From contig JAWRVZ010000132.1 in the NCBI GenBank assembly GCA_037043235.1, positions 1,100,501 to 1,164,500 of the forward strand: a stretch of DNA of 64,000 nt, written 5' to 3'. The DNA comes from Rhodeus uyekii. Lineage: Eukaryota > Chordata > Actinopteri > Cypriniformes > Acheilognathidae. The notes under the pieces are model-generated. The model saw only the letters and a program-made list of their open reading frames with translations. It was not told the DNA's origin and did no database searches. Made by a program: the position numbers and the translations under genes. Every line of letters begins with the position of its first letter. Position 1 is the stretch's first letter. Shown piece after piece: positions 60,514 through 64,000 of the stretch.

Positions 60514-60790
60514 TGTCCCTCTGAGTGAGACGGAGGAGAATGACGAGATCTGCGGACTAGCGTCTGATAGGGGTGTATTTAAAAAAAAAAAAAAACTAGG
60601 AGAAAACTCAGCGCAGCTCCTCTTCCGCCATCATCACCTACAATCCAGCATCCTGAGCGGAGCGCGCACGCGTGCGCCCAGCGGAAGGGCTCGACCGAGC
60701 ACGCGCAGAGCGGGGAGCGCGCAAGGGAACAGAGGCAGGGCGGAGGAGCGGCGGGAACGCGCTTGTGTCCTAGATCTACAGTCCTGTAGA
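60514..60790 (-). promoter_or_regulatory. bsn: Probable bsn 5' UTR and CpG-rich promoter
   Basis: Upstream of the ATG, 60600-60770 is strongly GC- and CpG-rich, while the flanks on both sides are AT-rich. That is the pattern of a TATA-less CpG-island promoter; the CpG-rich block continues into exon 1. Seen in it: a 14-bp palindrome GCGCACGCGTGCGC (60664-60677) resembling an NRF1-type GC box, and on the minus strand GATGGCGGAAG (about 60624-60634), a YY1/ETS-like motif often close to start sites. A run of about 14 T on the minus strand near 60582-60595 lies in the presumed 5' UTR. The transcription start cannot be placed by eye, and a further non-coding exon upstream is possible. Confidence 0.6.
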
Positions 60791-61078
60791 CTCGAGACTT
60801 GGAGAAATGTATATTTCTGATGTCTAGAAACAATGGGGGTTACGTTTAATGCCATTTTATTTCGTTTTCAGATCCCAACACCTGGATTTTTAGTGTTATG
60901 AGAATAAATGTCTCTGCATTAAATTAAACCAAATATAAATCATTTTCTTAATGTTAAATAATAGTGCTAAATTTCAATATAATTCACCATCTATTAAGTC
61001 TTAAATTATATTATAATATTATAACCCTAACATACTACTAATAATAATGATAATACAGATTAGTTTATATTTTGGGAC

Positions 61079-61140
<62 letters not shown>

Positions 61141-62370
61141 ATGCATTAAGTTATCAACATTCCAATTCCATTCCATTCCATTCCAAGTTCAATACTGTGA
61201 AAATAATCAACAGACAGACTTCATAGGCCGGGGCTAGTTGTCACGGGCATAAATATGCATTTAGTATATTAGTTTCAAATCTCATTTAAAAAGACAGAAA
61301 AATCTACATTTACATTCAGCTGTTAAAATGAAATTTAAAGGTCATTTTTAATTTTAAACAGAATGGGACACAACTCAACCCTCCAGGAGTGATAAAGACA
61401 CTGTCATCATCTTTTAGTTTCATCAGTCAACTCTGAGCTAGCGCATCAGAAGCGCTTGCAATATTGTGTGATGTTAAGAAACCCTTTGAAGCACAGAAAG
61501 TTAAATATTAAGCATTTTTACTTACAGCTATGCTGCAAAAAAAAGTGAACTGATTTTTTGTTGTGATTCTGTGCAAAACAGGATGTCTGCTGCAAAAGAA
61601 AGAGAAAGCATGAGCTCAGTGAATAAAGAAAGGCACGGTGCTCTTTCAAAGTCACTGGCCCTCTCTTCCAGATGGCAAAATTGTCATTTCACACCCAAGC
61701 AAAGCTGCTCAAATCATCAATCAGCTAAATCAATACTAATTTTGACTCCATCCCAAGCTGTTGCGGCAGACAATAAGACTGTGGCACTAATAGATGGCTG
61801 CTATATTTATAGCAAGAATCTCATATTCACCTGCATGAAAGGTAGAATAAGGGAGAAGAAAAGAGAAAAAAACACAGAGATTTGCTTGCATTGCAAACAG
61901 ACTGATGATCCTTTGATGCTTTTCCTCAAGCTCTTCCAGTTCAAAAGCTTGGGGTCAGTAAGATTACATAACAAGGAAACATTAAATTGATCAAAGCTGA
62001 CTGTAAAGACATTTATACTGTTACATAAGTTTTGATTCACAAAAAATGCTGTTCTTTTGAAATGCTCTTCTTCAAAGTATCCTGAACAAAAATGTATCAT
62101 GATTTCCACAAAAATATTAACTTTTTTCTCACCTTTTTACTTTTTCCCACCTGGATGGGCTTGCTTGTTGGTTTGTTTTGACTAAACCTAATTGTGTCTG
62201 TATACTCTTATGTTTTTCATAACTATATTTATTAATGTTGTATTTGTATATGTGCACTGGAAGCTTCAGTACCAAGAACATTTCCTTGTGTGTGCAAGCA
62301 CACTGAGCAATAAAGCTCTTTCTGAATCTACTCTAATCTGTTTCTGTGCAAGTGAGATGAGTATCTAGAA
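60791..62370. other. 5' flank of bsn
   Basis: AT-rich immediately upstream of the CpG block. Holds a TA/TG microsatellite (61080-61137), an ATTCC tract (about 61160-61185) and a common interspersed repeat at about 61920-62130 (ACAAAAATGTATCATGATTT-like block). No gene recognised. Confidence 0.55.
61080..61137 (+). repeat. TA/TG compound microsatellite upstream of bsn
   Basis: Five to six TA units, then 23 TG units (61091-61137), about 570 bases upstream of the ATG. Confidence 0.95.
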
Positions 62371-62556
62371 CAAGGGTAGGCAAGTTTGGTCCCGGAGAGC
62401 CATTGTCCTGCACAGTCTATCTCCAACCCTAATCAAACACACCTGATTCAGCTAATTAATGTCCTGCTAAGGCTCCAGGCAGGTGAGGGTTGTTCTCAGG
62501 GTTGGAACTAAATTCTGGAGGACAGCGGCTCTCTAGGACCGAACTTGCTACCCCTG
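62371..62556. mobile_element. hAT-type MITE (186 bp)
   Basis: Left end CAAGGGTAGGCAAGTTTGGT and right end GAACTTGCTACCCCTG are inverted repeats. Flanks ATCTAGAA and GTCTAGAA match 7 of 8, fitting a hAT 8-bp duplication. Internal CAAACACACCTGATTCAGCT is typical of this widespread fish family. Confidence 0.8.
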
Positions 62557-64000
62557 GTCTAGAACTACAATAACCATGGTAGGGGAATTTACAGTTAAGA
62601 CCCGAGGACAGGATATGTTGAATGAAGAGCAGGAATCAGAAGTGCAGTCAATAGAAGATATTTTAGTGAAGTTTAGTTTGCAGTTTCATCAGTAGAAGCT
62701 TCAGGTCTCACAAGAAGTTCGTAGGCCGCCCCACATACAATAACATTGTTACAGCAATTATACTCTAACAGAGGGTGCTAACTACATCAATGATGACGGT
62801 TAAATGATTCTGATTGGCTAAGAAAGAAAGAAACAGGATAAACAAAACTAGTAATTTTCCACACAAGAGCAGACAGTCTGAAGCATATCTTCGTTGATCA
62901 CATGGTTGACGGGTTCGTGACGTGGCTTGTCGAGAACAAGTCATTCTGTCTCCTTATGGTGCCAGTTAATCACCGCACCAATACAGACCATATTAACACA
63001 CACACACACTCACACACAGATACACAGCTTCTCCAAGGCTGAACTCGGCTCAGACTCCAACTATCAACAGAAAGACTTCTCAAAACATTCTGATAACATG
63101 TTTTATCTGTTGAGAAGTACAGACAATATTCATCCTTACTCTATGGAAAAATATAGAAAAGTAAAGAAAGGCTTTAACTAATAAATATTCCTAATTTGAT
63201 TATAAATCACTGTTTACAAATCATTCAATTAAGGAAAAGGAAAAGAACATATGAAAAATGAGACAAAGAAAAGAGTATAGGTACAAATAAGAAAAATAAA
63301 AGAATATCTATACAAGTGGCAATGGATTTCCGAATCGTATCTCATATCATCTGATTTCTCTCAACTTGAGGACAGGAGAGATGTTCGTAAATACATGGGA
63401 AAACAACATAATTGTTACTTATTTGTAGAAGTAACTCAGATATTTTGTTGTGAGTTTAAAAGTAATGGGGGTAAAAGTAATCTGATTATGCAATTCACGT
63501 TGCATCCTCACTGCATATGACTGAAGACTGGAGAAACGATGCTGATAATTCACGGGTATAAATTACATTCTAAAATACACTCAAATAGAAAAGTTATAGG
63601 TTAGAATAGAAAATTTCAATTAAATGCAGCCTTGATGAGCATAAGAGACACGGTAGTATAAATGGGACTAGTGGTATCTGCGTTGGTCAGGAGAGATTAA
63701 GAGTTCACGCGGGTTCTTCAAGGCAAGCCTAGTCTAAAGCCCTGAATGTGGAGTTCAGGTCCTCAGAATCAATGATCTTCACTGAGAGAAATAACAGCAC
63801 ATCTCTGCTCAATAAACCATATGAGGCAAAAAATCAATGCTAGAATCCATGTTGTTTAATGTATGAGAAAAAAGTATTACTATGCACAGGTAATTATGGC
63901 AATTATCACATTTTGTACAATGACTATAATCATTTATTTGGCTGCTTGAGTTAGACCTTGGATAGCGAAGGCCAAAAAGGAAGCGATAATCTAACAAAGT
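62557..64000. other. 5' flank of bsn, distal part
   Basis: AT-rich, with a CA tract (62997-63018) and a copy of the common interspersed repeat at about 63505-63645 (ACTGAAGACTGGAG block). No gene recognised. Confidence 0.5.

Noticed and set aside
60276..60855. ORFs on both strands over the CpG block beyond exon 1
   Set aside because: GC-rich DNA lacks stop codons. No family similarity recognised, and they run through the splice donor or the promoter.

Overview
The window is vertebrate nuclear DNA, most likely from a teleost fish of the carp/minnow/loach group (Cypriniformes). This rests on the repeat content: a tRNA-derived SINE with a V-SINE-like tail, a fish L2-type LINE, many hAT and pogo/Tigger-like MITEs, many solo LTRs and long CA/TA microsatellites. 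The species is not identifiable by eye.

The only protein-coding gene I can support is the 5' part of a Bassoon (bsn) orthologue on the minus strand. Exon 1 with the start codon is 60513-60335, exon 2 is 44313-43938 and exon 3 is 29120-28269. All splice sites are GT/AG and the phases agree (2, 0, 0), giving 469 continuous codons. They encode an N-terminal myristoylation signal, a Gly/Pro-rich linker, the complete first double zinc finger, a Pro/Gln/His-rich linker, the conserved GKLFGFGASLLNQASSLIS segment, and the first three quarters of the second zinc finger. The gene runs off the low-coordinate end: intron 3 is at least 28.3 kb, and exon 4 with the large remaining coding part was not found in the window. 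A CpG-rich block at about 60340-60790 covers exon 1 and is the probable promoter. From 60790 to 64000 is 5' flank without recognisable genes.

The rest (about 97%) is intron and flank filled with mobile elements. Intron 3 (1-28268) holds a foldback-like element with ~650-bp inverted arms (4384-5911), nested MITEs (2692-3352), a pogo-like MITE, LTR remnants and a 5'-truncated L2 LINE (26040-27685). Intron 2 (29121-43937) holds 53 perfect copies of an 11-bp minisatellite unit inside an LTR-like element, a Tigger remnant with a hAT MITE inserted in it, and a solo LTR with perfect target duplications. Intron 1 (44314-60334) holds four more LTRs, pogo MITEs, a duplicated repeat and a ~0.6-kb-arm inverted duplication (57170-58757).

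No bacterial-type system, CRISPR, RNA gene or second protein-coding gene is supported. The more unusual items are the homogeneous 11-bp array, the two large inverted repeats, the nested insertions datable from intact target-site duplications, and the identical intron position in both Bassoon zinc fingers.
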